A stretch of 64,000 nt of DNA from NCBI GenBank assembly GCA_002007465.1, contig LNAC01000338.1, positions 116,233 through 180,232 on the forward strand, read 5' to 3'. The position numbers and the translations under genes are program-made. How positions within the stretch are numbered: the stretch's first letter is position 1; every line of letters starts with the position of its first letter. The notes under the pieces were generated by a model. It searched no databases. It saw only the letters and a program-made list of their open reading frames with translations, and was not told the origin of the DNA. Shown piece by piece: positions 11,253 to 22,961 of this stretch. This stretch comes from Ailurus styani (taxonomy: Eukaryota > Chordata > Mammalia > Carnivora > Ailuridae).

Positions 11253-11436
11253 ACTAATGTTAACATCAAGGTAGCTCTTTCATTAAATAATCGCTTCTTA
11301 GATATAACAACAAATGCATAAACAAAAGAAAAAAAACAGATAAATCAGTCTTCTTCAAAATTAAAAAGTTTTCTGTTTCAAAGGATACCATCAAGAAAGT
11401 GAAGACAAGCCACAGAATGGAAAAAAATATTTATAG

Positions 11437-11600
11437 GGCGCCTGGGTGGCTCAGGTCATAATCTCAGCGTCCTGGGATCGAGGCCTGCATCGGGCTCCCT
11501 GCTCGGCGGGGAGCCTGCTTCCCCCTCTCTCTCTCTGCCTGCCTCTCTGCCTCCTTGTGATCTCTCTCCTTCTGTGAAATAAATAAATAAAATCTTTAAA
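11437..11600 (+). mobile_element. CAN-SINE with internal deletion in its head
   Basis: The head reads gggcgcctgggtggctcagg and continues directly with tcataatctcag. About 29 bases between the two ggctcag repeats of the consensus are missing. TSD of A-rich aatatttata on both sides. Confidence 0.9.
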
Positions 11601-11663
11601 AAAAATATTTATAAATCATGTCTGATACGGGACTTATATAGAGAATATAGGAACTCCTACAGA

Positions 11664-11878
11664 AGCACCTGGGTACCTCAGTCAGTTAAGCCTCTGACTC
11701 TTGATTTTGTCTCAAGTCATGATCTCAGGATGATGGGATCAAACCCCACAACAGGCTCCATGCTCAGCAGGGAGTCTGCTTGAGATTCTCTCCCTCTCCC
11801 TTTGCCCCTCCCCCCAATGCATGTGCACGCTTTCTAATAAGTAAATAAATAAATAATGAAATCTTAAAAAAAAAAAAA
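11664..11878 (+). mobile_element. CAN-SINE, older
   Basis: Starts agcacctgggtacctcagtc and has a TSD near ctcctacaga / ctcctacaat. Confidence 0.85.
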
Positions 11879-11913
11879 ACCCTCCTACAATTCAATAATA
11901 AAAATATAACCCA

Positions 11914-12107
11914 GGGTCGCCTGGGTGGCTCAGTCGTTGGGCATCTGCCTTTGGCTCAGGTCATGATCCCAAGGACCTGGGATCAAGCCCAGCATCAGGC
12001 TCCCTGCTCAGTGGGAAGCCTACCTCTCCCTCTCCCACTCCCCCTGCTTGTGTTCCCTCTCTCACTTTTTTTCTCTCTGTCAAATAAATAAATAAAATCT
12101 TTTTAAA
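11914..12107 (+). mobile_element. CAN-SINE
   Basis: Starts gggtcgcctgggtggctcag; standard CT stretch and AAATAAA tail. Confidence 0.9.
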
Positions 12108-12120
12108 AAATACAAGCCAG

Positions 12121-12346
12121 GGCGCCTGGGTGGCTCAGTGGGTTGGGGCCTCTGCCTTCGGCTCAGGTCATGATCTCAGGGTCCTGGGATCGAGGCCCGC
12201 GTCGGGCCTCTGCTCCGCAGGGAGCCTGCCTTCCTCCTCTCTCTGCTTGCCTCTCTGCCTACTTGTAATCTCTCTCTCTGTCAAATAAATAAATAAAATC
12301 TTTAAAAAAAATAAAAATAAAAAATAAAATAAAATAAAAAATAAAA
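12121..12346 (+). mobile_element. CAN-SINE, young
   Basis: TSD aaatacaagccag ends at 12120 and is repeated, ending at 12358. The tail is expanded into AAAAT repeats. Confidence 0.95.
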
Positions 12347-12364
12347 AATACAAGCCAGTTTAAA

Positions 12365-13475
12365 AGTTGGCAAGGGTTCTTTTTAAATATAATTTTTTTT
12401 AAGATTTTGATAAGGGTTTTAAATAGAAATTTCTCCCCCCAAATAAACAAATGACTAACCACAGGAAAAGATGATTAACATCATAAGCCAGCAGGGAAAT
12501 ACAAATTAAAATCACAATAAGATAACATTTCATATCTACCAAGATAGCTATAATAAAAAAAGATAGATAATAGCAACTGTTGTGGAAAATACGGAGAAAC
12601 AGAAACTCTTGTATACTGCTGGTGAGAATGTAAAATACTGCAGCCACTTTGGCAGTTGCTCAAAAGGTTAAACATATACTATATGACTCAGCTACCAGGT
12701 ATAAACTTAGTTCTAGGTATTTACCCAAGAGAAATTAAACATATGTCCACACAAAAACTTGAACAAAAATGTTTATAAAATTGTTATTCATAAAAGACAA
12801 AAGGTAGGGCGCCTGGGTGGCTCAGTGGGTTAAAGCCTCTGCCTTCAGCTCAGGTCATGATCTCAGGGTCCTGGGATCGAGGCCCGCATCGGGCTCCCTG
12901 CTCAGCGGGGAGCCTGCTTCCTCCTCTCTCTGTGCCTGCCTCTCTGCCTACTTGTAATCTCTCTCTCTCTGTGTCAAATAAATAAATAAATAAATAAATA
13001 AAAAATAAAAAAAAATAAAAAAAATAAAAAAAAAAAAGACAAAAGGTAGAAACACAAGTGTCCACCAACTTGTGAATGAATAAATAAAATGTAGTATATC
13101 CACATAAAGAAATATTATTCAACAATTAAAAGGAAAGAAGTACTGGTGCATTCTACAACATCGAGAACCTTGAAAACATTATGTTAAATGAAAGAAGCCA
13201 ATCACAAAAGACCACATATTGTATGATTCCATTCGTATAAATGTCCAAAATAAGCAAATTTATAGACACATAAAGTAAATTAGTAGCTGCCTAGGGCTGG
13301 GAAAGTAATTTGAGAGAGAATGGGGAATGACTACTGATGGGCATAAGATTTCTTTTTAGTGTGACAAAAATATTCTAAAATTAGTGGTGGTGGTTGCACA
13401 CTTTATGAATATACTAAAACTCATTGAACTGTAACTCACTGAACTTTAAAAGGATAAATTATAAATAGGCAAATT
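12365..13475 (+). mobile_element. Old L1 3' end, interrupted by a SINE
   Basis: Two parts (12365-12807 and 13034-13475) read as the degenerate C-terminus of L1 ORF2 plus 3'UTR: gtatactgctggtgagaatg, gaacaaaaatgtttataaaa, atgaaagaagccaatcacaa, tagtagctgcctagggctgg. All frames are broken. Confidence 0.85.
12808..13033 (+). mobile_element. CAN-SINE nested in old L1
   Basis: TSD aaaagacaaaaggta is seen at 12793-12807 and again after the AAATA/AAAAT tail. Confidence 0.95.
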
Positions 13476-13479
13476 TTAT

Positions 13480-13980
13480 AGGGACACAGTAAATGTTCCT
13501 TTGCTGAAATTTGTGGTGTAATGATTAATGGGTAACATGTTTCTGTCTTTCCTACTGAAAAGAATAATATTTATAATAAAAAGAGTAAAACAAACATTGT
13601 AAGAGGGAACTGGAGATAAAGTTTGTAAGAGAGCACCTGACTGCTCTAAATGAATCCACCACTCCTGGTCTGAACAAATTACACTCTAGGACTTTGATAA
13701 AACTTGCAGGTTAACCCAATAAACCACTGAATGAAATCTGAGAGTCTGTGTAAAAATGGGGAAATTGTAGAATATTGTAGAAATTTCTAGAAATTGTAGA
13801 AAATTGGTGATAACTAAATTTTTATTTTTTATAAGGAGAAAAGATGGTGGAATCTGTAATCCATAGGTCAAAGATCTCAGTGCTGATCCCAAATAAGATT
13901 CTAAAATGAACTATCCAAAAGGTGTGCTTCTAAACAATTTAAAAAATAAGTAATCACTAAGTCAGAACGGATTTATAAAA
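13480..13980. other. Unannotated non-coding sequence
   Basis: Only a short local repeat (tagaaattgtagaaa variants near 13760-13805) was noticed. Confidence 0.35.
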
Positions 13981-13992
13981 AAAAAACATCAT

Positions 13993-14205
13993 GGGCGCCT
14001 GGGTGGCTCAGTGGGTTAAAGCCTCTGCTTTCGGCTCAGGTCATGATCTCAGCGTCCTGGGATCGAGGCCCGCATCGGGCTCTCTGCTCAGCAGGGAGCC
14101 TGCTTCCTCCTCTCCTTGTCTCTCTGCCTGCCTCTCTGCCTACTTGTGATCTCTCTCTCTGTGTCAAATAAATAAATAAAATCTTTAAAAAAAAAAAAAA
14201 AAAAA
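13993..14205 (+). mobile_element. CAN-SINE, young
   Basis: TSD aaacatcatg precedes it (13983-13992) and follows its long A tail. Confidence 0.95.
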
Positions 14206-14315
14206 AACATCATGCCAGACTACCCCATTCTCTCTTTGGATAGAATTACCATAGTATATATGGTATTTTGACAAAGCGTTTGGTGAGAAATTTCATGATA
14301 TAAAAATAAGGAGAG

Positions 14316-14484
14316 GCACCTGAGTGGCTCAGTTGATTGAGTGTCCAAATCTTGGTTTCAACTTGGGTTGTGATCTCAGGCTCATTAGCACATCAGGCTC
14401 CACACTCAGCAGGAGGTCTGCTTGGGATTCTCCCTCTCCCTCTGCTCCTCCGCCAGCTCATGTTCTCTTTCTCTCTCCCTCAAA

Positions 14485-14519
<35 letters not shown>

Positions 14520-14534
14520 AATCTTAAAAAAAAA
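14316..14534 (+). mobile_element. CAN-SINE, older
   Basis: Starts aggcacctgagtggctcagt. The tail carries about 11 AAAT units. Confidence 0.85.
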
Positions 14535-14540
14535 AAAATG

Positions 14541-14737
14541 AGGGATGCCTGGGTCGCTCAGTTGGTCAAGCATCTTCCTTCAGCTCAGGTCATGATTTTA
14601 GGGTCCTGGGATCTAGTCCTACATTGGGCTCCCTGCTCAGTGGGAAGGTCTACTTCTCCCTCTCCCTCTCCCTCTGCCCCACTCGGGCTCCTCTCTCTCA
14701 AAAATATAAACAAAATCTTTAAAAAAAAAAAAAAAAG
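14541..14737 (+). mobile_element. CAN-SINE, directly behind the previous one
   Basis: Starts gggatgcctgggtcgctcag immediately after the tail of the preceding copy, so it probably landed in that A-rich tail. Confidence 0.85.
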
Positions 14738-15254
14738 GAAACAAACCAAGGGGAAGCACAATTAAGGGCATTTCTTGCACAAATAAGCCTAAGGGAGTGT
14801 TAACTAATTGATCAACATCAACTTAAAAACTTCTAGTGGAGTGAATCAGCATTCTGAATTAGCACAGTTCTGTAAAAACACTTTAATTACTTGAATTTCA
14901 AGGCTCAAATGGGGAAGGGTTCTGCCTTCAAGTTCACAAAGTTGGTCTAATTCAGTTCTTTCAGGGTTGTTGATCTAAGGTCCAACTAATTGCTGGCCGA
15001 ATACTTCACTCAGTTCTTTGCCACATGGATTTCTGCAAGATATCTTCCTATCAAGATGGAAGGCAGAACTTTATGCAACAAAATCACTGAAGTGATATTC
15101 CATCACCTCTTCTGTATTTTATTGACGACAGATCTTGCCAACAGCCAAGGAGAAAGGATCACATGAGAGGGTAAATACCAAAAGGCAGGGATTATGGGAG
15201 ACTATCTTAGGGTCTGTCACTGTGTTTTCATCCAATGTATCTTGTAATTTTCCA

Positions 15255-15535
15255 ATTCAGATCATTTATAATAGCTTTCCTCTCTCTGGAATGTTCTTCC
15301 CCCAGATGACTATCTCCTTCTCATCCTTCAAGTAACAGCTTAAACGTCATTACCTCCAAAATGTAACATTTATCAAATTCTAAAATATCATGCTTGTTTG
15401 TGCTGTCTGCTTTCCCCTAGTAGACTGGAACATTCTTGAGGACAGGCAACTTACTTGTCTGATTCACTCCAATATCTTTAGTACCTAAAATAGTGCCTAG
15501 AATAGGTACTCAGTATTTATTGAATGAATGTACTC
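15255..15535 (+). mobile_element. L2 3' end relic
   Basis: Contains tctctggaatgttcttcccc and ends with agtatttattgaatgaatg, the characteristic L2 3' terminus. Confidence 0.7.
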
Positions 15536-15776
15536 AAGTTGTGGGAAGTAGATGACAGATTTAAGATCTAATAAGACCTAAATACTTTAGAATAATGAAT
15601 TTTATTTAATAAGATAAAAGTTAATAGAATTAAATATAAGGATACTGTCCTTCCATCTAAAACACCAATTGGACAAAGATTAGGATGAAAAAGTATCAAC
15701 ATTTTACTTTAAAAATATAGAGCAGTGCTATCCAATAAAAATATAAGTCACAGATGTAATTTAAAAGTTTCTAATG

Positions 15777-15981
15777 GGGGTGTCTGGGTGGCTCAGTCAG
15801 TTAAGCATCTACCTTGGGCTCAGGTCATGATCCCGGAGTCCTGGGATGGAGTCCCATATTGGGGTCCCTGCTCAAAGGGGAATCTGGTTCTCCCTCTGCC
15901 CTTCACCCTGCTCATGCTCTCTCGCTTTCTCTCTCTCTCAAATAAATAAATAAAATCTTAAAAAGAAAACCACACACATAA
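15777..15981 (+). mobile_element. CAN-SINE, older
   Basis: Starts ggggtgtctgggtggctcag. TSD aaagtttctaatg / aaagtttctagtg. Confidence 0.85.
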
Positions 15982-16019
15982 ATAAAAGTTTCTAGTGACT
16001 ACAATAAAAGCAAAAACAG

Positions 16020-16218
16020 GGCGCCTGGGTGGCTCAGTGGGTTAAAGCCTCTGCTTTCGGCTCAGGTCATGATCTCAGGGTCCTGGGATCGAGGCCCGCA
16101 TCGGGCTCCCTGCTCAGCGAGGAGCCTGCTTCCCCCCCCCCCCCCGCCTGCCTCTCTGCCTCCTTGTGATCTCTCTCCCTCTGTGAAATAACTAAATTAA
16201 AAAAAAATTAAAAAAAAA
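16020..16218 (+). mobile_element. CAN-SINE, young
   Basis: TSD aaaagcaaaaacag at 16006-16019 and again after the tail. The CT stretch is replaced by a run of 12 C. Confidence 0.95.
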
Positions 16219-16569
16219 ATAAAAGCAAAAACAGATGAAATTTTAATAATAGATTTTACTTAACCTAAATATACAAATTTTGTCCTTTCAACATGCAATC
16301 AATATAAAAAATCACTGATGTATTTTACATTTGTATTTTGCACTTTGAAATTCAGTGTGTGTTTTACTATTATAACATCTCAATTCAGAGTAGCCACGTT
16401 TCAAGAACTCAGTAGCTACATGGGATATTATAAATGTCATTTTTATTTAGGCTCTATAATTTATAACTAGATTTTGGAGGCTCTTGCATTTGGATCTTAT
16501 CCTGCAAAAATGACACTATAAATTTCTATAATCAAGCAAATTTCCAAGCAAAGAAATGGTATGGCACAA

Positions 16570-16745
16570 TAACCATAATAGTCTTTAAGCGAATTATGTA
16601 CTATATGGCAGATACTGTTGTCAATGCTTTATAACTAGTGTTAACTAATTTAAATTAGTGGGAACTAATTTAATCCACTCAAAATCCTATGAGAAAAGTA
16701 TTATTATTGTCCCCATTTTATATAACACTGTAATAACACATTGGC
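16570..16745 (+). mobile_element. MIR relic
   Basis: Contains ggcagatactgttgtcaatg and cctatgagaaaagtattatt, typical of MIR. Confidence 0.55.
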
Positions 16746-17642
16746 AATGTGCAGGAAATATTATAGAGGGGAGGGGAAAGAGATTGGCAAGAGCTAGGGT
16801 ACTTTTTTTACTTACTTATATCCCACTTTGACCTAGATAGTATTTCAGGTGGCTTACAAGAGTACTAAAATAAGACAAAATAACATGAATTCAAAGTGAG
16901 ACAAAAGAAGAAAAACATCTCTGTTGAAATGATTTAATTCATGGATGTTAAAATCTTTGACTTTTTTAATGTTACTTCATTGAAAAAACAATATTAAAAT
17001 AACAGAAATCCAAAATAAAATTTCCTACATTCTTATCAGTTAGTCAGAACGTTCTTTTTGTTACTTTAAGTCCTTGTCCCTATACATACCCAATTTCTAC
17101 CTATTTGTAGTAACTCTATAGCTAGTATTTTATATTCTTCTTTTTCTCAACATTACTCCGTGATAATTTTATTCTCTTTTGTTAGTCTTATTTTCTTTCT
17201 CTCCATTCCTCTGGACTGTAACCAATGCTAAAAGCCTAATGTATTCCTCTACATCTTTCTCTATGCTTGTTAAAATATATCCAAATAGGGACAAAGGACA
17301 CAGCAGTTCTCTGGGTTGCTGGAAGCAAGCACCAAGGAACAGGTAAATGAAAACTGAAACCATCCCTCAGGCTACAGCAACATCCCTGACAGGGCCTCCC
17401 ACCAGCACAGACCACCCAGATCCACTGAGCTAAACCCCTGAAGGACCTTGGAGTGACCCCTGGAATAACCTACAATTACCTTTTCCTCATTATAATACTA
17501 AAATCTCTGCCTAAGAAGGAACCTCCACCTCATTTACATAACATACAAAGTATTTATAGGCAGGTTTTCTTAAGATGCACACAGATTTTATGCCCACCTC
17601 TACATACAATGACAGGGCTTTCCTATCTAAATATTCATCCTG

Positions 17643-17735
17643 GGGCGCCTGGCTGGCTCAGTCGGAAGAGCACACAACACTGTGAATTTGAGCCTCATGT
17701 TGGATATAGAGATTACTAAAAAATAAATAAAAACT
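17643..17735 (+). mobile_element. Short tRNA-only CAN-SINE
   Basis: Starts gggcgcctggctggctcagt. Lacks the CT stretch and ends soon after the tRNA-like part. Confidence 0.8.
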
Positions 17736-18052
17736 AACTATTCATCCTAATCCTAAACAAAAAGCACCCATTCACCCTCTCTTGGTGTGAATTCACAGCT
17801 TTAGAAGCTATTTCCCATGATCTCTTTATTTGCTGCAAATGAAGTTTACTTTGTGCAACAACAAAAACAAAACCACATCCAAATGCATACGTACATAATA
17901 GGGGTTATATTTATGTTATATTATAGTTGTAGGGTTTTCAAAATGGGATCACATATTTCTGTACACATTTTTCTCATCTAGTATTTCATGGAAACAGTTC
18001 TAACCCATTCTGATAGCTGTATAATATTCTATATAAGATCATTTCTCTAAGG

Positions 18053-18153
18053 GCACCTGGCTGCCTCAGTCAGTAGAGTTACAACTCTTGATCTTGGGGT
18101 CTTGAGTTCAGGTCCCACATTGGGCACTGAGCCTACTTTAAAAAAAAAAAAAA
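18053..18153 (+). mobile_element. Short tRNA-only CAN-SINE, with TSD
   Basis: Starts gggcacctggctgcctcag, ends in a long A run. The words taagatcattt / aaagatcattta flank it. Confidence 0.8.
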
Positions 18154-18354
18154 GATCATTTATCCAACACTTACTCTCAGAAACATTTGAGTTGCTCTCA
18201 GGTTTTGTTTTTCTTCCTTCCCTTCCCTCCCTTCCTCCCTTCCTTCCTCAAACAATGCAGCAATAAATATCCCTAATCTCTGCACTTATAACCTCCTTCT
18301 ATGCTGATGACTTTGCTATTAAAGAATAAATTCCACAGTGGAATTCTTTTAGTT

Positions 18355-18802
18355 CTCAAATATTTCAAGTTCTTTCTCACCCCAGAACCTTTGCACTTGC
18401 TCTTTTCTTTTCCTAAAATGCTTCCTTACACCACTTTTCAATTTCATATTTATTTATAATTATTTAATGCCTTTCTCATCACATGAGCTTAAGTTCCTTG
18501 AGAACTGAATCTTACTCATCCTTCAGGTCTTTCTTCAGCTTACATATATTTGTTTCTAGAAGTTTCCCAGGAACTCCAATCCCAATTGATCCCTCCATCA
18601 TATTTTTTCATAGGCCTTCAACTTTTCCTTTTAGAAATTATCACAGTTTGTAATTATATATTTATTTGTGTAATTATTTAATGCTGGTTTCCCTAACTAG
18701 GTCTGCAAGGAGCACATCTATTTTGTTCACCAGTGCAACCTTTACCCTCAGAAGAGTATATGGTGCCTGAAAAATGTACAGTAAATGGCTGTTAAATATT
18801 GA
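18355..18802 (+). mobile_element. L2 3' end relic
   Basis: Opens with cagaacctttgcacttgctc and closes with a degenerate gtaaatggctgttaaatatt end. Confidence 0.7.
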
Positions 18803-18841
18803 AACGTTGAAATAATTTTTTCATATAGAAAGCATTCTTTT

Positions 18842-19023
18842 TAAGATTTTATTTATTTGAGAGAGAAAGAGAGTGTGTGCAAGCATGAGCAGGGAGGAGG
18901 GGCAGAGGGAGAGGGAGAAGCAGACTCCCTGCTGAGTAAGGAGTCTGCTCTCCATCCCATGACCCAGTTACCACAACTCCAGCTGAAGGCAGATGCTCAA
19001 CAGACTGAGACACCAAGGGGTCC
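18842..19023 (-). mobile_element. CAN-SINE
   Basis: Reversed structure: T-rich tail, GA-rich stretch, head ending ccaaggggtccc. Confidence 0.85.
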
Positions 19024-19479
19024 CAATATTCAAAGAATTCTTAGAGGAGGACGGGGCTTGAAGAAAATCATACTGCTGGTAAATCTTCTTTCCATAACAA
19101 TTTTTAATGGGTGAAAACGGCTTTGTTCTTAAGACAATTCAGGTATTCTAAGGGATGGAATACCTCTGAAGAACAGTATGAAGTTTAAGAAAGGAATGTA
19201 GAAAGGGCCAATGGAATTTTGAGAGATAGCCATAGAATAATTTCTCTCTCATTGATTTATTCACTGAACAAGTATGTACTCAGCACTTACCATGTGCCAG
19301 ACAGGGGGATATAGTACCTTACCCTAAACAGACAAAAACATAAATCCAGCTCTCATTGGAAGCAGATAATAAGAAAAATAAGCAAATTACATAGTATGTT
19401 AGCAAGCTGAAAAGTGCTATGGAGAAAAAAAAAGAGGGGAGATCCAAAGCAAGGAAGTATCAGGAAGGAACAATTTTTT

Positions 19480-20192
19480 TTCAAGTTTCAGATATTTATG
19501 AATCATTGTAAACCCCAACACAATACACAAACAAAATACATGCACAAACATGATTTCATGCATTTAGAAGGGAAATACTTCCTGGATAAGTGGAAAATTG
19601 TGCTGATGGCTTCTGGAACACCTTCATTCTAAGCAGATTCTCAGCAAAACGCTTTTTAAAAATATTTTTTATTTACTTATTTGAGAGTGAAAGGGGGGGG
19701 GGAAGAGAACACGAATCGGGAAAGGATCAGAGAAGTGGGGGGGAGAGGGAGAAGCAAACTCCCTGCTGAGCAGGGAGCCTGCCACAGGGCTTGATCCCAG
19801 GACTCCCAGATCATGACCTGAGCTGAAAGCAGACACTTAAAGACTGAGCCACCCAGGTGCCCAAAACATTTCATTTAAAAGTCTAGACCTCTTTCTTCAG
19901 TTTCCCGTAATCTACATTCACTGAGTAGAACTTGTATTGATCACTGGGAGCCAGTCTGTTCCAGGGTTCTGGGTTATTCTTCCTATCCCAACTGATATCT
20001 GAATTGCACAATGGCGGGGGCAAGACATACAGTGCTGCTCCAGTACCTGCTGCCCCAATGAATATGAAAGGGGGACTAAGTTTGGATGCTGCTTTGCCTG
20101 ACTGAGGATCTGGCATAACTTGGTTGTAGCAGAACCCTCCAGCCGAGAAGTAAAAATCAATAATGCAAGGCCTGGACCTAAGTAGTCCCTAC
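19480..20192 (-). pseudogene. NDUFA4: NDUFA4 processed pseudogene
   Basis: On the minus strand the intronless sequence matches NDUFA4, a small subunit of mitochondrial cytochrome c oxidase. Recognisable pieces are [11 protein letters not shown], then in another frame [23 protein letters not shown] and [18 protein letters not shown]. The 3'UTR continues (tagaatgaaggtgttccaga, aaatgcatgaaatcatgttt) and ends in a poly(A) at 19474-19480. Damage: a deletion after the start codon, a frameshift within the N-terminal third, loss of the last residues, and a CAN-SINE (19645-19866) in the 3'UTR. Direct repeats ggaaggaacaattttt (about 19463) and gaaggagcaattttta (about 20195) look like the L1-type TSD. 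No function is expected. Confidence 0.93.
19655..19862 (-). mobile_element. CAN-SINE inside the NDUFA4 pseudogene
   Basis: Reversed full-length copy ending gccacccaggtgccc. It splits the pseudogene 3'UTR, so it is younger than the pseudogene. Confidence 0.92.
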
Positions 20193-20559
20193 CAGAAGGA
20201 GCAATTTTTAAAAGGACGGTCAGGGTAGATCTTAGAAAGTTGACAAATGAGCGAAGACTTCAGGGAAGCGAAGGAGCCAGCCATATGAATATCTTAAAAG
20301 TTTTTGAGGGAGAAAAGTACAAAGGCCCTGAGGCAAGAACATGCCTTGTATATACAAGGAATAGCAAAGAAGTCAATGAGACTGGGGACACACAGGCTTG
20401 ATGATGTTAGAAGAAAAAGAATGAAATTTATTAGTTGCCTTAGTAGATCATGCCACCTTGTTCCTCCTCACTCCAGCTCCTACATTGGGTCATGTGCACA
20501 CTCATTTTGATGTGGAGAACAAAGGCAAAAGAAATATAGAAACAGTTGAACTCCTTATA

Positions 20560-21085
20560 ACTTACAGCTCATTGACAAGTACTTTGCACTTGGCAGGGTG
20601 ACCTTCCTCCAAAAAACTCAACTGCCTCAATGTTAATGCTTTGCTACGGGCAAAAGGCAACCTTAGCTTGACATTATCCTGACTTAGAGGATCCTGTAAG
20701 TCCACTTTAACAGAGGAAAACCTCTCTGAAAACTTCCTTTATCTCTACCCCACTAAGATGTATGTTAGCAATCATCCTCCAAACATACAGCCCACTGATA
20801 TACATCTGAAGGGTCTCATGACTAATGTTTTACCAGACAGTAAATGACCCCTCAAGGTCCTGGAAACCTTGCTTCCAAATTCCTTAGATACTTATACTAT
20901 CCCTAACCCCCTCCCTACTTGAAAGTATATGATCAGTCACTCCTCACAACCCCAGTGCTGCTGTTTCTGCCCACAGATCCTTTCCCCGCACTACAATAAA
21001 AACACATGTTTGCACCATAAAATGTCTCAAGAATTCTTTATTGACCAATGGGCTGAACAATCTAGCATCAACTTAACATGACCTG
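20560..21085 (+). mobile_element. Solo-LTR-like element
   Basis: The right part resembles the end of a mammalian endogenous-retrovirus LTR: agtatatgatcagtcactcc, ccactgctgctgtttctgcc-like sequence, a polyadenylation signal aataaaa near 20995, then tctcaagaattctttattga. No gag, pol or env sequence is attached. Ends and family are uncertain. Confidence 0.5.
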
Positions 21086-21522
21086 CCTCTTCCTTCCTAC
21101 CTCTCTGCAATACCCAGTCTTTTGATTTTCCACATCAGTGTCAACTATGGGATTGCATAACTTCCTAAATATGGAGAATTATACCAGCCTTACTTGTGTA
21201 CATTGTTGTCAGGGTCCTGAAGCTAAGAATCTAATCATATTATAAAGCAAATGACTGGGACCAGGGCAATACTAAAAGGAAGCATTGAGACAATTATTGT
21301 ACTGCATTCAATTGTTTCAATTCATAGCAAAAGTACTAATATTTCCTTTCTCTCTCCAACCAATCCTCTTCCTTCACTTTTTTCAAAACCTACTTCAAAA
21401 CTATGACTAGAAAGTCATTCCTGATTGATCATGCTAACTAGGTGTACCCAAAGCATTTACACGTTCAGAAGTGATAATTTAAAAACAGTCTAAACATCTT
21501 ATAAAGCGTTCTAAAAACTTTT

Positions 21523-21694
21523 TTTTAAAGATTTTATTTATTTATTTGACACAGAGAGAGAGAGATTACAAATAGGCAGAGAGGCAGGCAGAGAGACAGG
21601 GAGAGGAGGAAGCAGGCTCCCTGCTGAGCAGAGAGCCCCATGCGGGCCTCGATCCCAGGACGCTGAGATCATGACCTGAGCCACCCAGGCGCCT
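21523..21694 (-). mobile_element. CAN-SINE with the same head deletion as the 11.4-kb copy
   Basis: The minus-strand copy ends catgacctgagccacccagg cgcc, lacking the bases between the two ggctcag repeats. TSD gcgttctaaaaa on both sides. Confidence 0.92.
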
Positions 21695-22214
21695 GCGTTC
21701 TAAAAAATCTTAATAGTTCCTTTTTGAGTACAGGACAGAACAGAAAATTCTAGTTTGATTTTTCAATACTTTCTCCTGCCTGGACTTAAAACTGTCTTAC
21801 TAACTAGTTTTGAGAACTCTTTCCAGCCAGTCAGTCTTCCCAAACCATCATGCTTATTCCCACCTCCGCTCCCCTTTCATTTATTCTCCACTGAAAATGT
21901 TCTTTCTTCCAAGGTTTAACTCCATTTCCACTTCCTACATGCAGGCTTCTTTAACCATTTCAGCTCATAATTTTCCCCCCACCTCCTATCATTTGTCTAT
22001 GTAGCTCATCTTATTCAATAACTTAAGGCAAACTCAAAATAAATTTTTCCAAACCCCCCCAAAACAAACACACATTGACTCTTTTCTTCAAAATTTATAT
22101 ATAAACTGGTTGCCCATAATTGGATCCTATGATCTTTGATGACTATTTTATACATCCATTTATTAAACATATACAATGGTTAATATGGTGCTAAGCCCCT
22201 CATAATGCCATTTG

Positions 22215-22820
22215 TTCATAAAGTTTTGTGAATTCTACCCTACAGCATTTCTCAACTCAACTCTTCCCTCTCATTGTGTGCTACTGCATGGCCTTAACGT
22301 CTCTTACCTAGACTACTTCAACAGACCCTTAACTAGTATCCCTGCCTTCTCCCTTCTTCCGACCCACTCCCTTTCTGCTTCCCCCCACCCCCACACACAC
22401 TCCCTTCAGTCCTAAGTGACAGCAAACCCAACTTCCGTGTCCCGGTTAACACCTGTGGTGGCTCCAAACCCTTCAGCTTGATGAGACCCTTTGCAGTGTA
22501 CCCTGGTTTACTTTGACAGATTCATCATGTTTTTCCCCTTTTTAGAAATATACTTTGGTGTTTGCCTCGTAATTGCCTCCTCCTCCTTCACGATCCAGTA
22601 TTAAAGTCATTTCCTATTTTAACTTTCCCCGACGCTCCTGAGCAGGACTAACTTAATTTCCATTTATGTTTTCACAACACTGGTAATGGTCTTATTACTA
22701 TTGCTCTGTCTCCTCCTCCCCAACACGGAGTTCCTTCAGTCCAAAGCTCTGTCTCGTTCATCTCTATTCCGTATTCCCGCAGGCAAACCAGGATCTGGTG
22801 TAAACCACGCCCTGAACAAA
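22215..22820 (+). mobile_element. L2-like relic
   Basis: Loose L2 character (ctagactacttcaacagacc, cacaacactggtaatggtct, cggagttccttcagtccaaa). Highly diverged. Confidence 0.45.
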
Positions 22821-22961
22821 TAACTAGGGAACAGAATTATTAGGATTTTCTTGGTTTTGTTTTGAAGACCTTCAGGCGCCTAGGACGTAGCTGGGCGAGT
22901 ACCCGCTCTCAGTAAAGCCTGTTCTTACAGGAGCCAGGCGTCTCTAAGCTGAGGCGCTCAC

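Larger units (their letters stand above)
19255..20420 (+). mobile_element. Ancient repeat split by a processed pseudogene
   Basis: The flanks 19255-19462 (cagcacttaccatgtgccag) and 20211-20420 (ggagccagccatatgaatat, aaaggccctgaggcaagaac) look like the two ends of one old mammalian interspersed repeat. A second, uninterrupted example lies at about 26345-26750. I cannot name the family. Confidence 0.5.

Noticed and set aside
20560..21085. A complete endogenous provirus near the LTR-like element
   Set aside because: No gag, pol or env text and no second LTR was found in the flanks; a solo LTR at most.
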